From Lentisphaera araneosa HTCC2155 (GTDB lineage Bacteria; Verrucomicrobiota; Lentisphaeria; Lentisphaerales; Lentisphaeraceae): 64,000 nucleotides of DNA. The DNA is taken from contig NZ_ABCK01000014.1 in the NCBI RefSeq assembly GCF_000170755.1, forward strand, positions 100,690 to 164,689. Reading direction: 5' to 3'. The translations under genes were made by a program, and so were the position numbers. Positions within the stretch are counted from its first letter, which is position 1, and each line of letters begins with the position of its first letter. Positions 16,849-25,998 of the stretch are shown here, piece after piece. The notes below the pieces were generated by a model. The model was not told the origin of the DNA. It saw nothing but the letters and a program-made list of their open reading frames with translations, and ran no database searches.

Positions 16849-17565
16849 TTACTTCAAACAATCAAGGTAATTTTTGATGGTCGTTTCCATTCCTTGGTAA
16901 AGCATTTCACTAATTAAAGCATGACCAATCGAAACTTCAGCTAAACCAGGTAGGTTCTGCTTTAAGTAAGTCAGATTCTCTTGATTTAAGTCATGACCTG
17001 CATTCACTCCCACACCGAGCTCAACGGCTCTTGCGGCCGTCGCAAAATAGCCTGCAAATACTTTTTCAAAAGAGTCCGTACCATAGGATTCGGCATAAGA
17101 CTGCGTATAAAGTTCAATGCGATCCGTTCCCGTTTTCATGGCGAAGTTCACTTGTACAGGGTCGGGATCTAAGAAAATACTCACACGTACGCCTTCGGCT
17201 TGAAGACGAGCTACAACTTTCTGGAGGAAATCCATATTCTTTTCGCAGTCCCAGCCCGAGTCAGAAGTCAATGCACCTGGAGGGTCTGGCACTAAAGTGC
17301 ATTGATCTGGCTTAACTTCACAAACCATCTCCAAGAAATCTTCTGAAGGGTAGCCCTCGACATTGAGTTCGACATCAATATTTTTCTTGAGTTCGTAAAC
17401 ATCGCTATATAAAGCGTGACGACCATCGGGTCGAGGATGTAGAGTAATTCCTTCCGCCCCCAACTTAATCAAGTCCTGACTAAATTGTAGAACGTTGGGC
17501 TCATCACAGCCGCGCGAGTTTCGCAACAAGGCAACTTTATTAATATTCACGCTTAGAGCAGTCAT
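16849..17565 (-). CDS. pdxJ: Pyridoxine 5'-phosphate synthase
   Basis: 238 aa, the usual size. VNINKVALLRNSRG, GAEGITLHPRPDGRHAL, ELNVEGYPSEDFL, KPDQCTLVPDPPGALTSD, VSIFLDPDP, DRIELYTQSYAE, GVNAGHDLNQENL and EVSIGHALISEML follow the PdxJ TIM barrel from end to end. It joins 3-amino-1-hydroxyacetone phosphate and deoxyxylulose phosphate to make vitamin B6. The DP-D pattern (VPDPPGALTSDSGWD) around the active-site Glu region is typical. It begins 12 bases after the acyl-CoA ligase stop, within a six-gene minus-strand run. Confidence 0.96.
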   Translation of the reverse strand: MTALSVNINKVALLRNSRGCDEPNVLQFSQDLIKLGAEGITLHPRPDGRHALYSDVYELKKNIDVELNVEGYPSEDFLEMVCEVKPDQCTLVPDPPGALTSDSGWDCEKNMDFLQKVVARLQAEGVRVSIFLDPDPVQVNFAMKTGTDRIELYTQSYAESYGTDSFEKVFAGYFATAARAVELGVGVNAGHDLNQENLTYLKQNLPGLAEVSIGHALISEMLYQGMETTIKNYLDCLK

Positions 17566-17577
17566 ATCTTCCTTAAA

Positions 17578-19266
17578 TTATATTTCTTTATGCGCTTTTA
17601 AAAAGGCATTGATTTCGTTTCCTGATCGTTCCCAAATATTCTTTCGGCGAATCTTTAGTGTCGGCGTCAAAGTGCCATCATCAGGATTAAATGGTGCTAG
17701 CGCTAAAATACCTTTTGGCTTTTGAAAAATAGCGAGGTCCCTACAAACTTCGGAGATCTTTTTTGAAATCAATTTATCATCGATTCCTTCATCGATTTTA
17801 TTGATCAAAGCATAAATATTTTTGCAATCATCGCCAATCACCATCACTTCGGCCACTTCATCTAATTCTCGTATCATGTCTTCAATATGTTCGGGATGAA
17901 CTTTTTCTCCACCACGCAGAACAATCAAATTCGATGCGCGACCATTCAAGTAAAGAAAGCCTTCTTCGACTCTGCCCATATCACCGGTGTGCAGCCATCC
18001 ATTCTCTAGAGTTTTGGCACTCGTATCAGAATACTTCCAGTAGCCCTGCATGACGCAATCGCCTTTAACTAACAACTCACCTTCGAGATGCTTGCCTTTT
18101 TCACCAGACGCAGTGAGGAAGGTCCAATCACCGCCATAAGTAGGATCAAGCCACGAGAGCATGGTGCCTGAGCTGCCCGTTCTTGAAAAACCGGGAGTAT
18201 TACAAGAAATAACTGGCGAGGACTCACTCAAACCGTAACCTTGGTAAACGGGAATATTAATATCGCGGAAAAAGTCTTGGAGATCTGGAGCAATAGGCGC
18301 TCCACCAGAAACGAAGAAACGTAAATTACCACCCATCATCAAGCCAATTTGTTTCAAAATTGTTTGTTCTTGTTTCAAGCGCTTTAAACGAAGGCGTGGA
18401 TCAGGGTTCTTTAAACCATTAGAATTGAAGTATGTTTCTCCAGTAACTAAGCAATCCGCAAAGACTGCCGCAATGGCTTCGCCTTTACTTTCGATTCCTT
18501 TAAAAATTTGTTCTCTATACATTGCCAACATGCGTGGTACTGCCATCACAATACTCGGCTTCCAAGTCGCGAGATTTTTGGAGAAGTCTCTCATATCGCG
18601 AGCAAAGACTAATGTCCCATGTAAGAAACAAGTCATCACAACTTCTGTAGATAGAGCAAAACTATGCCAATAAGGTAGAAGTGATGCAACGCGATCTTCT
18701 GGAGTAACAGGTAATTTATCCGCTGATGAAATACCATTAACAATGAGGTTACGGTGACTCAGCATCACGCCTTTTGGGCGACCTGTTGATCCTGAAGTAT
18801 AAATGAGTGCCGCCGTTTCATCATAGTTTTGGGGGGCTTCTTCAGTGTATTGTCCTAAATCTTTATTTAAACTAGCAAAACTTTGAACTTCTGATGCCGT
18901 GCAATTTGAAACTTTTTCGATAAAGCTCTCATGAACAAAAATGACTTTAGCTTCAGCGTCTGCGAGTATAAAAGAAATCTCATCGCTACCAAGGCCTTCA
19001 CTCACTGGGACAATAACTGCCCCCAGTTGCCATATAGCGTAATACATAACAATCTGTTCGTAGCATTTTGGTGCGATAATCGCAATGCGATCTCCCGCTT
19101 TGATATCAAAGTCTAAATTAAGCGTCTGAGCTTGTTGATTGACCTTATCTAAAGTTTGCTGATAAGTCAGCGTTGCTCTCTCGTCTTCTCCTTTGGGAAT
19201 ATCGAGAAATGTATTTGCACCTGCTTCTGATGCTGAAAATTTAAGTATGTCGTAAAGATTGTTCAT
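17578..19266 (-). CDS. AMP-forming acyl-CoA synthetase (long-chain-fatty-acid ligase type)
   Basis: 562 aa. The adenylation motif YTSGSTGRPKGVMLSHRNL, PVYQGYGLSESSPVISCNTPG, GWLHTGDMGRVEEGFLYLNGRASNLIVLRGGEKVHPEHIE and a C-terminal lysine segment (LKIRRKNIWERS) mark the ANL superfamily. The motif spacing and PYWHSFALSTEV resemble long-chain fatty-acid ligases. It activates a fatty acid to acyl-AMP, then acyl-CoA. There is no membrane helix. Its start codon shares one base with the stop of the CDC123-like gene (19266), so translation of the two is probably coupled. Confidence 0.9.
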   Translation of the reverse strand: MNNLYDILKFSASEAGANTFLDIPKGEDERATLTYQQTLDKVNQQAQTLNLDFDIKAGDRIAIIAPKCYEQIVMYYAIWQLGAVIVPVSEGLGSDEISFILADAEAKVIFVHESFIEKVSNCTASEVQSFASLNKDLGQYTEEAPQNYDETAALIYTSGSTGRPKGVMLSHRNLIVNGISSADKLPVTPEDRVASLLPYWHSFALSTEVVMTCFLHGTLVFARDMRDFSKNLATWKPSIVMAVPRMLAMYREQIFKGIESKGEAIAAVFADCLVTGETYFNSNGLKNPDPRLRLKRLKQEQTILKQIGLMMGGNLRFFVSGGAPIAPDLQDFFRDINIPVYQGYGLSESSPVISCNTPGFSRTGSSGTMLSWLDPTYGGDWTFLTASGEKGKHLEGELLVKGDCVMQGYWKYSDTSAKTLENGWLHTGDMGRVEEGFLYLNGRASNLIVLRGGEKVHPEHIEDMIRELDEVAEVMVIGDDCKNIYALINKIDEGIDDKLISKKISEVCRDLAIFQKPKGILALAPFNPDDGTLTPTLKIRRKNIWERSGNEINAFLKAHKEI

Positions 19267-19949
19267 TAGAAAGAAACCTTAATATCTCCTCCAAGCTGAA
19301 TAGGCTCGGCCATTAGTTTTAAACCATCTACAGAAGACCAATCGCGCTCCCATGATTTCATTAATAAGGGCAAAGTTGGTTCACCCCAAGAATTGAAGTC
19401 AACAATCATGATGTCCGCCGTAGATGTAAAATAGATATCGACAACGTAGTCTTTTTCATTGATGTACTTTTTAATTTCGTCAACAAAGCTTACACCCTTC
19501 TGCCAATAGAGTTCGCGGCGAGCTTCTAAGCGCTTAAAATGTCTTTCTAGGTTGCGTTGGGTCATTGCCTTGAGTTCTCCGTCTTTTACGAAAAGACGGA
19601 ACTCTCTGGTCTTATCCATGCGACGGTAAGGACGAACTGTAATCGTTTTATCACCTGATGATACAGCGGACTTCACCTTCTCACTCTCATTGAGTATTTT
19701 TAAGGCTAACTTCCCATTTTTTAGTGATTTGCTCTTTTGAAAACTTACCGAGTCCGTAGGCATGCAACTATCCAAGCCCACAACACACGAACCTGGAAGA
19801 GAAGCAATCGCACGCGTGATGCGCTCTTCAAGACTTGCCAAGCTTTTCCCTTGGGCGACAATGTCACATTCTTCTGAGCTCAGCGCCAAAAATACCGTGG
19901 GGAAAGTTAAATGCCCTAAAAAAGGGTACCACTCGGAAATTTTGTTCAT
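19266..19949 (-). CDS. CDC123/D123-like ATP-grasp protein
   Basis: 227 aa. The pattern REFRLFVKDGELKAMTQRN (115-133) followed by KDYVVDIYFTSTADIMIVDFNSWGEPT (167-192, in parts) closely follows eukaryotic CDC123/D123: an 'EFRcFV...QR' strand pair, then 'DvY...liDfNpwg..T', where the acidic and Asn residues bind Mg-ATP. In eukaryotes CDC123 assembles initiation factor eIF2, which bacteria lack, so the bacterial role must differ; bacterial homologues are known only from sequence surveys. It lies between ffh (2-base gap) and an acyl-CoA ligase (1-base overlap), hinting at a link with ribosome or membrane biogenesis. Family call fairly firm, function open. Confidence 0.75.
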   Translation of the reverse strand: MNKISEWYPFLGHLTFPTVFLALSSEECDIVAQGKSLASLEERITRAIASLPGSCVVGLDSCMPTDSVSFQKSKSLKNGKLALKILNESEKVKSAVSSGDKTITVRPYRRMDKTREFRLFVKDGELKAMTQRNLERHFKRLEARRELYWQKGVSFVDEIKKYINEKDYVVDIYFTSTADIMIVDFNSWGEPTLPLLMKSWERDWSSVDGLKLMAEPIQLGGDIKVSF

Positions 19950-19951
19950 TT

Positions 19952-21361
19952 TTATTTGCGTCTATTCTTCTTTCGAGCTGCTTTCTGCTGCTTTTTCTTT
20001 TTCTTTTTATCGTCTTTTGTTGGTGCTTTAGCACGAGTCGCACTCATACCGGGAACTCCTGGAACAAAGGCTTGTTCACCACGAGTCACTTTACCCATCA
20101 TTTCACGCGCCATCTGGAAACGTTTGAGTAGCTGTGAAACATCAGCTGCTTCAGCACCCGCACCCTTAGCAATACGATTGCGGCGAGACATGTTGATAAT
20201 TTCGGGCTCTTGTTTTTCTTTCGCCGTCATCGAAGAAATCATCGCTTCGATTTTTCCAACCTGTTTCTCGTCAAAGTTCACCATATCTTTCATCGCTTTA
20301 CCACCAGGGATAAAGTCGAGAATACGACCGAAGCCACCCATTTTTTTGAGCATGCTTAACTGACCGACAAAATCGTCCAAGTCAAAAGTGTTTTTACGCA
20401 TCTTCTCTTCGATACGTGCTGACTCTTCTTCCTCAATATGCATTTCAGCTTCGCGAACGAGCTGAACAATATCACCCATACCGAGGATACGTGAAGCCAT
20501 ACCTTCTGGACGGAATTTTTCTAAGTCAGAAACTTTCTCACCAGAAGTAATAAATTTGATTGGCTTTCCAGTAACCTTTCTCATTGAAAGGGCCGCACCA
20601 CCACGTGCATCACCATCGAGCTTCGTAAGAACAATACCCGAGATATTTAAAGCTTGGTCAAAGTGTGTTGCTACAGAAACGGCTTCTTGACCTAAGGCTG
20701 AGTCCGCGGTTAAGAGGATTTCACCAGGATTAAAACGTTCTTTAACGCGAATGAGTTCTTGAACCATGTCTTCGTCAATTTGAAGACGACCCGCCATATC
20801 CAGAATAACGAGATCGTGACCTTCTGACTTTGCGGTGTTCATTGCATTCTGAGCAATTTGAACCACGTCTGGCGTGCTACGATCAGAGAAAACGGGAACT
20901 TGAATATCTTTACCGAGGGCTTCTAACTGATCAATCGCTGCAGGGCGGTAAACGTCACAGGCTGCTAAGAGAACTTTCTTCTTTTGGTTCTTGTAGAAAT
21001 GTGCGAGCTTCGCACAAGTTGTGGTTTTACCCGCACCGTGAAGACCCACCATCATGATGACGGCTGGATTACCAGAAGTATTAACTTCGGCTTCTTCTGT
21101 ACCCATCAAACGAGTCAACTCTTCGTGAACGACTTTGACAACTTGTTCGCTTGGTTTGACACTCTTGAGAACTTTTTCGCCTAAGCACTGGCGACTGACT
21201 TCACCAACAAATTCGTTAACTGTGTCGTAATGGACGTCGGCAGAGAGAAGTGCTAAGCGAACTTGCTCCATTGCCTCTTTAATATTATTTTCTGATAATA
21301 CAGACTTGCCCGTAATCGTTTTAAACGTATTTGAGAGGGCATCACTAAGATTATTAAACAT
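19952..21361 (-). CDS. ffh: Signal recognition particle protein Ffh
   Basis: 469 aa. The N-domain (1-90) precedes the G-domain: G1 GLHGAGKTTT (106-115), ACDVYRPAAIDQL, DMAGRLQIDEDM (G3), TKLDGDARGGAALS (G4) and KFITSGEKVSDLEKF. The Met-rich M-domain follows (MLKKMGGFGRILDFIPGG, RRNRIAKGAG, RFQMAREMMGKV), which binds 4.5S RNA and signal sequences. The tail is very Lys-rich. It targets nascent membrane proteins to FtsY and SecYEG. In G3, DMAGR replaces the more usual DTAGR, a mild variation. It starts 20 bases after map. Confidence 0.97.
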   Translation of the reverse strand: MFNNLSDALSNTFKTITGKSVLSENNIKEAMEQVRLALLSADVHYDTVNEFVGEVSRQCLGEKVLKSVKPSEQVVKVVHEELTRLMGTEEAEVNTSGNPAVIMMVGLHGAGKTTTCAKLAHFYKNQKKKVLLAACDVYRPAAIDQLEALGKDIQVPVFSDRSTPDVVQIAQNAMNTAKSEGHDLVILDMAGRLQIDEDMVQELIRVKERFNPGEILLTADSALGQEAVSVATHFDQALNISGIVLTKLDGDARGGAALSMRKVTGKPIKFITSGEKVSDLEKFRPEGMASRILGMGDIVQLVREAEMHIEEEESARIEEKMRKNTFDLDDFVGQLSMLKKMGGFGRILDFIPGGKAMKDMVNFDEKQVGKIEAMISSMTAKEKQEPEIINMSRRNRIAKGAGAEAADVSQLLKRFQMAREMMGKVTRGEQAFVPGVPGMSATRAKAPTKDDKKKKKKQQKAARKKNRRK

Positions 21362-21381
21362 CGAATCTCCTTAAAATTAAC

Positions 21382-22152
21382 TTACCACTCGGTGAGGACG
21401 TGGCGTCCATCTGAGGTGACTAAAATTGTGTGTTCAAATTGAGCTGAAAGACTTCCATCTAAAGTTCTAAAATAGGTGATATTAGAATTCGGAATTTGGA
21501 AAGTTTCGTAACGGTGGCTCGTAGCGTTGATCATGGGCTCAACTGTTAAGCAGGTATTTTCCATAATGCGTGGACCTGTGCCTTTGGGGCCGACAGCTGG
21601 AACAAATGGATCCAAGTGGAAGGCTTTACCAATACCGTGACCGCCAATATCTCTAACGGGGAAATAACCATATTTCTTGGCTACTTTTTCTGAAGCAAAG
21701 CCGATATCGTGTGTTCGCGCTTTAGCTTTAACTTGGTCGATGCCCGCATACATGGATTCTTGGGCCGCCTGCGTAATGCGTTTGGCTTCATCGCTTACGT
21801 CACCAACAAAAAAAGTTCTTGAGGTATCGCCGTAGAAGCCCTCTTTGATCAGTGTAACATCGACATTGATGATATCGCCGTCATTAAGAACTTCGCCTTC
21901 TTGGGGGACGCCGTGACAAACGACATCGTTGATACTCGTGCAAACAGATTTCGGGAAACCGTGATAATTGAGAGGGGCACTAAGGCAGCCTTTTGATAGG
22001 GTGAACTCATGGACTGCATCATTAATTTCTTGACTCGTCACACCCGGCTTAACCATTTTACCCGCCAGTTGTAAGGCCTCCGCAGCTAAACGACAAACAG
22101 CTTCCATCTTTTTGATTTCGTCCAATGTCATTTTCTTGGGTTTTCTACTCAA
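21382..22152 (-). CDS. map: Methionine aminopeptidase, type I
   Basis: 256 aa. Metal ligands are in INVDVTLIKEGFYGDTSRTFFVG (two Asp), GGHGIGKAFH (His), LTVEPMI (Glu) and QFEHTILVT (Glu); H in LNYHGFPKSVCTSINDVVCHG is the conserved active-site His. It removes the start methionine from new proteins. The protein begins with a short basic N-terminal tail (MSRKPKKMT). It is the first gene of the minus-strand run map-ffh-CDC123-like-ligase-pdxJ-HAD, fed by the divergent spacer 22153-22475. Confidence 0.96.
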   Translation of the reverse strand: MSRKPKKMTLDEIKKMEAVCRLAAEALQLAGKMVKPGVTSQEINDAVHEFTLSKGCLSAPLNYHGFPKSVCTSINDVVCHGVPQEGEVLNDGDIINVDVTLIKEGFYGDTSRTFFVGDVSDEAKRITQAAQESMYAGIDQVKAKARTHDIGFASEKVAKKYGYFPVRDIGGHGIGKAFHLDPFVPAVGPKGTGPRIMENTCLTVEPMINATSHRYETFQIPNSNITYFRTLDGSLSAQFEHTILVTSDGRHVLTEW

Positions 22153-22475
22153 AAGAAAAACTCCTGGTATTCTATGATTTAAAATATTTTATAAAAGCTT
22201 GGTAGATTATACCCACTCGTGCTTTTTTTCCATTCAAGCACTGCCTAATCCCAGTAAAAATCACGCCCTTTTTATGTACTTTTTTTAACAAACTTTGCAC
22301 TTTTGCTTTTACCCAAGCCCCAAAAAGCACCTTAAGCCCTTTATCCGCAGATAAATAAAAAAATAATTAATTCTCTAGGGGAAACGAGCTTACTCACGGC
22401 TAAAACATTGTTTTGCAAGAGCTTAAAATATAAATTCTCTTAACGAGATCTTTAATTATAAATGCGAGCTCTACC
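22153..22475. other. Divergent intergenic spacer
   Basis: A 323-base AT-rich spacer between map (minus) and the DUF2314 gene (plus). It must contain both promoters. I see one hairpin, GTGCTT...AAGCAC (22219-22241), of unknown use, and no coding frame or RNA gene. Confidence 0.5.
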
Positions 22476-23150
22476 ATGACTGACAAATTTAAATCTGTAT
22501 TTATGCCCCCCCTCTCACAAGTTCTTATCAATGCTGAAAACAAAAAGGGGCACCCACTGAGCCTCAACGAAGTGCTTTCTATCAAAAATAGCGCCGTGGT
22601 TATCATCATCAAAAAAGGTCTTCAACAAGAGCTACCTGGCGACCAAGATGAACACGATATCGACCCCGAAAACTGTTGGCATGACTGGCAAGTCTTACGC
22701 CGTTCATTAGGGCGCAAACCTAACCTCGACCCCGACTTCAACAATTCATTCAACTTGAGTTACGAAGACCTGCACATGCAAGCCACTATTCATACCGCTC
22801 AAAAAAACCTCTATGAACTCCGCGAACTCGTCAAAACTGAGCCCAAGGCCAAAGCCATTCTGAAATACACATTGAGTGACCACGAATCGAAAGCTCACAC
22901 TTGGCTCTCTCTACTCGACTCCACGGACACGAGTTTCCGTGCTCAGGTCATCAATTTACCCGCAGGCTTCCACGATCATAAAATTGGTGAAATCATCTGT
23001 TTACGTGATTCTGAAGTTCTCGACTGGATGGTTAATTTAGAAGGCTATATTTATGGAGCTTACTCACTCAAAGAACTGCGTCATGCCATGAACGAAAAGG
23101 AAAAAGAGGACTTCGACAAACGCCTTGGGGTACTTCAGTATATGGACTGA
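22476..23150 (+). CDS. DUF2314-domain protein
   Basis: 224 aa. Residues 140-205 carry the DUF2314 pattern: AHTWLSLLDST, then RAQVINLPAG, IGEIICLRDSEVLDWMVNLEG and YIYGAYSLKEL. The first 60 residues form a separate small alpha/beta region (LNEVLSIKNSAVVIIIKKG) and the middle is helical and charged. DUF2314 proteins are found in many bacteria, often beside immunity-like or SUKH-type genes, but their role is not known. It is followed by a sigma/kinase pair 113 bases downstream on the same strand. No signal peptide or membrane segment. Confidence 0.65.
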   Translation: MTDKFKSVFMPPLSQVLINAENKKGHPLSLNEVLSIKNSAVVIIIKKGLQQELPGDQDEHDIDPENCWHDWQVLRRSLGRKPNLDPDFNNSFNLSYEDLHMQATIHTAQKNLYELRELVKTEPKAKAILKYTLSDHESKAHTWLSLLDSTDTSFRAQVINLPAGFHDHKIGEIICLRDSEVLDWMVNLEGYIYGAYSLKELRHAMNEKEKEDFDKRLGVLQYMD

Positions 23151-23263
23151 GTTTTTCTTAACTTAGCTTCTTTTTTCTTATTTCAGCCTCACGATCATTT
23201 GAAAAAAGACTTCATTGCGCTTTGTATTAGGTACGTCTTTATCTCACAATCGCAAGGTAAAAA

Positions 23264-23851
23264 ATGACCGATCAATGGATCACTAGAAAAACACTTCTAC
23301 TTCGGACACTCAATCCAGACGACGAATCTGCGTGGGAAGAATTTGTGGATTATTATGGAAGATTCATTTATCACATCATTTTAAAAATGGGCATCAGCAG
23401 CTCAACTTCAGATGACGTCGCCCAGCAAATCGTCATTAAACTTTGGAAGAAAATCAATACTTACGACAGCTCAAAAGGCAGTTTCCGCCCTTGGCTGAGC
23501 ACCGTCATTCGCAACTCCGTTAACGAACATTACCGCAAAGAAAATCGTCGTAAAGAAAACGCTTTTTTCGAGGGTGAAGAAAATCAAATCAGTGTCGAAA
23601 ACGACATCGACCAAATGATTCAAAACGAATGGGAAAATCACCTTACCGAAGAAGCTATTAAGCATGTAAAAGAAGTTTTCTCTGGCAAAGCAGTCGAGGC
23701 TTTCCTCATGGGCTTAGATGGCTTTAGCAATGCGGACATCGCAGAAAAACTCGACATCGCCCTCCCTTCTGTTAAAGTTTTAAAAGCGCGAGTCAAATCC
23801 TGCTTTATTAGCGAAATGCGCAAACTCACTCGAAACATGGAAAGAAGATGA
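23264..23851 (+). CDS. ECF-type RNA polymerase sigma factor paired with a Ser/Thr kinase
   Basis: 195 aa. Region 2: SAWEEFVDYYGRFIYHIIL...SDDVAQQIVIKLWKKI, then FRPWLSTVIRNSVNEHYRK. Region 4: GFSNADIAEKLDIALPSVKVLKARVKS. Its stop overlaps the start of the Ser/Thr kinase gene by 4 bases (ATGA), so the two are made together. In Planctomycetes and relatives, ECF sigma factors genetically linked to a kinase are thought to be controlled by phosphorylation instead of a membrane anti-sigma factor. An AGG-type ribosome site (GCAAGGTAAAAA) precedes ATG. The likely downstream targets are the cytochrome genes that follow, but no matching promoter could be pointed out. Confidence 0.9.
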   Translation: MTDQWITRKTLLLRTLNPDDESAWEEFVDYYGRFIYHIILKMGISSSTSDDVAQQIVIKLWKKINTYDSSKGSFRPWLSTVIRNSVNEHYRKENRRKENAFFEGEENQISVENDIDQMIQNEWENHLTEEAIKHVKEVFSGKAVEAFLMGLDGFSNADIAEKLDIALPSVKVLKARVKSCFISEMRKLTRNMERR

Positions 23852-25917
23852 GCTCCGATCAAGTCGCCCACCGTGCCCGCAAACTCATTGACCTCTTTGA
23901 GGATAATGAAGATGAAGTCATTGATGGTGAACTACCTCCACTCTATCAGGAACTACTTGAGAATAATCAACGTTACTCTGATGAGAAGTTTGTCGCCGAA
24001 GGAGGCATGAAGCGCATTTCTCAAGTCTACGACCATCTCACCAAAAGACACGTGGCCATGGCTCGCCTTATAAAGCGAGCTTCACAAGAACTCTACGACC
24101 CCTTCATCCGCGAAGCCCACCTAACTGCACTACTTACCCACCCCAACATCATCCCCGTTTACGACGTGGGTATCGGCCCCATGGGAGCTCCTTTCTTTAC
24201 TATGGAATTAAAAGATGGTGACTCACTCAAGAAAATCATCTATGAACTGAAATCGGGCAATAAAAAATACACTCAAGCTTTTTCACAAGAAGTTCTGCTA
24301 AACATCTTTTTAAAAGTATGCGATGCCATTGCCTATTCCCATTCTCATAAAGTCATTCATCTCGACTTAAAACCTGACAATATCCAAGTCGGTAGCTTTG
24401 GCGAAGTTTTAGTCTGCGATTGGGGTCTCGGGAAAATCGTCGGCACAAAAGATTACGATAGTTTCGATGGATTACTCTTTAACCCCGACTTTTTGAATAA
24501 CGTCACTCAAGGGGGAGAAGTCAAAGGCACTCCCGGCTTTATGGCTCCTGAGCAAATCCACAAAAATGACGAAATTGCGGAAGCCGCAGATATCTACTCC
24601 CTAGGATGCTTGCTGTATGCCCTACTCTTTTACGCATCGCCTTTTGACTCAAGCAGCAGTGATGACACCCTGAAAAACAACCTTGAGAGCAACTTTAGTT
24701 TCCCAAATAGCTCTTTGGTCTCAAACGGCCTAAAATCCATCATCAATAAAGCGATGAAACCCAATTCTTATGAACGTTATCAAAGTGTGGATCTCATCCG
24801 TCAAGATATCCAAAAATACCTTTTGGGCTTTTCTCCCTCAGCTGATAACCCGAGCTTCTGGCGCCAGAGTAAATTATTGTACAAACGCAACAAAGCCAAA
24901 TGCCACATTGCCCTCGCTTTTATCATTATAATTGCCGTCTTAACAACAGTCTATTTTTTCAAAATTGAAGAACGCCGAAAAGAAGCCGAAGCAGCACGTG
25001 ATCTCGCACAAAGTAAACAAGAACAGATTCAGGCTGAAAAAGAGCGAACCGATAAAGCCTTAAGCTTATTGAAAAAAGAACGCGAATGGCGCAATAGCGT
25101 TATCCAAGACCACTCCAATCGACTCGAAAGCGACGTCCTCACTTACCTCTACCATTCTTCGCTTGACAAAGACCCTGGCGAACACATGAAAAGAACCTTC
25201 CTTTATTTAGATAGGTTAATTGAGGCGGACCCCAATAATAAAGAACTCTACGCCAAGCGTGGCCGCGCTAATTTCATGATGCAAAACTTCCACGCCTCAA
25301 AACGTGACTTTGATATAGCTCAAGCTAAAAGTACAAAAAACACTGAAATGGAAATCCTAAGTAACAAATTTAGTAAGCTTATTGATGAAGGTGAAAAGAT
25401 GCCTCCAGTAATGATACCTGAGTATGCTCAAGATCTCGTAGATCTTCAAGATCATTATGTTAAATACAAAGTTCTCAATTGCTTTTTAACCAAGAAGCCA
25501 AGCCTTGACGAAAAAATCCTTTTTATAAAATCTCTCATGGCAGCTGGTAATCATAAATGGGAATCGGAAAGTTTTAAATATCATCCTGAAGTGAAAGCTT
25601 TAGAAATAAATGGGGAACACCTAAACAGAATTGGCTATACTTTTAACAACCCTCAAACACGTAAGAAAGTTACTCAAACTTATTTTCACTTCCTGAACAT
25701 CCGTTACTTAAAAGTGGCTGATCTACGCTCTTTTCCTGCGTTTTTTACATCATTAGATGTCCCCAATTTGGACCTCAGTCTTTCTCCCGTAAAAGTGACT
25801 CAAGAAATCTTAGGAATGAATAAATTAAAAAATCTTATCCTCTCTGAAAAACAGTTTAAAGAGACAAAAAAACTGAAAATCCCTCCCGGATTACAAATAT
25901 CCATAAATAATTTTTAA
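23848..25917 (+). CDS. Membrane-anchored Ser/Thr protein kinase with atypical motifs
   Basis: 689 aa. The kinase domain spans about 47-330: glycine loop EGGMKRI (51-57), catalytic loop HLDLKPDN (171-178), DWG (191-193) in place of DFG, and GTPGFMAPEQ (227-236). The strand-3 lysine motif reads VAMA (69-72), so the usual ATP-anchoring Lys is absent there; K76 might substitute. A single transmembrane helix (353-371) is followed by a coiled coil (about 373-415), a TPR-like pair near 430-480 and a leucine-rich tail (YLKVADLRSFP...LDLSLSPVKV). The C-terminal part is probably a periplasmic sensor. Co-translated with the ECF sigma factor. The odd lysine motif may be subfamily-wide or may reduce activity. 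Confidence 0.87.
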   Translation: MSSDQVAHRARKLIDLFEDNEDEVIDGELPPLYQELLENNQRYSDEKFVAEGGMKRISQVYDHLTKRHVAMARLIKRASQELYDPFIREAHLTALLTHPNIIPVYDVGIGPMGAPFFTMELKDGDSLKKIIYELKSGNKKYTQAFSQEVLLNIFLKVCDAIAYSHSHKVIHLDLKPDNIQVGSFGEVLVCDWGLGKIVGTKDYDSFDGLLFNPDFLNNVTQGGEVKGTPGFMAPEQIHKNDEIAEAADIYSLGCLLYALLFYASPFDSSSSDDTLKNNLESNFSFPNSSLVSNGLKSIINKAMKPNSYERYQSVDLIRQDIQKYLLGFSPSADNPSFWRQSKLLYKRNKAKCHIALAFIIIIAVLTTVYFFKIEERRKEAEAARDLAQSKQEQIQAEKERTDKALSLLKKEREWRNSVIQDHSNRLESDVLTYLYHSSLDKDPGEHMKRTFLYLDRLIEADPNNKELYAKRGRANFMMQNFHASKRDFDIAQAKSTKNTEMEILSNKFSKLIDEGEKMPPVMIPEYAQDLVDLQDHYVKYKVLNCFLTKKPSLDEKILFIKSLMAAGNHKWESESFKYHPEVKALEINGEHLNRIGYTFNNPQTRKKVTQTYFHFLNIRYLKVADLRSFPAFFTSLDVPNLDLSLSPVKVTQEILGMNKLKNLILSEKQFKETKKLKIPPGLQISINNF

Positions 25918-25998
25918 TTTTTTCAAAAAACTCTGTTAACCCAGACCTTCTCACTCCATAACCTTAATACATTCAATTATTAAATTATGGAAGTTTTA

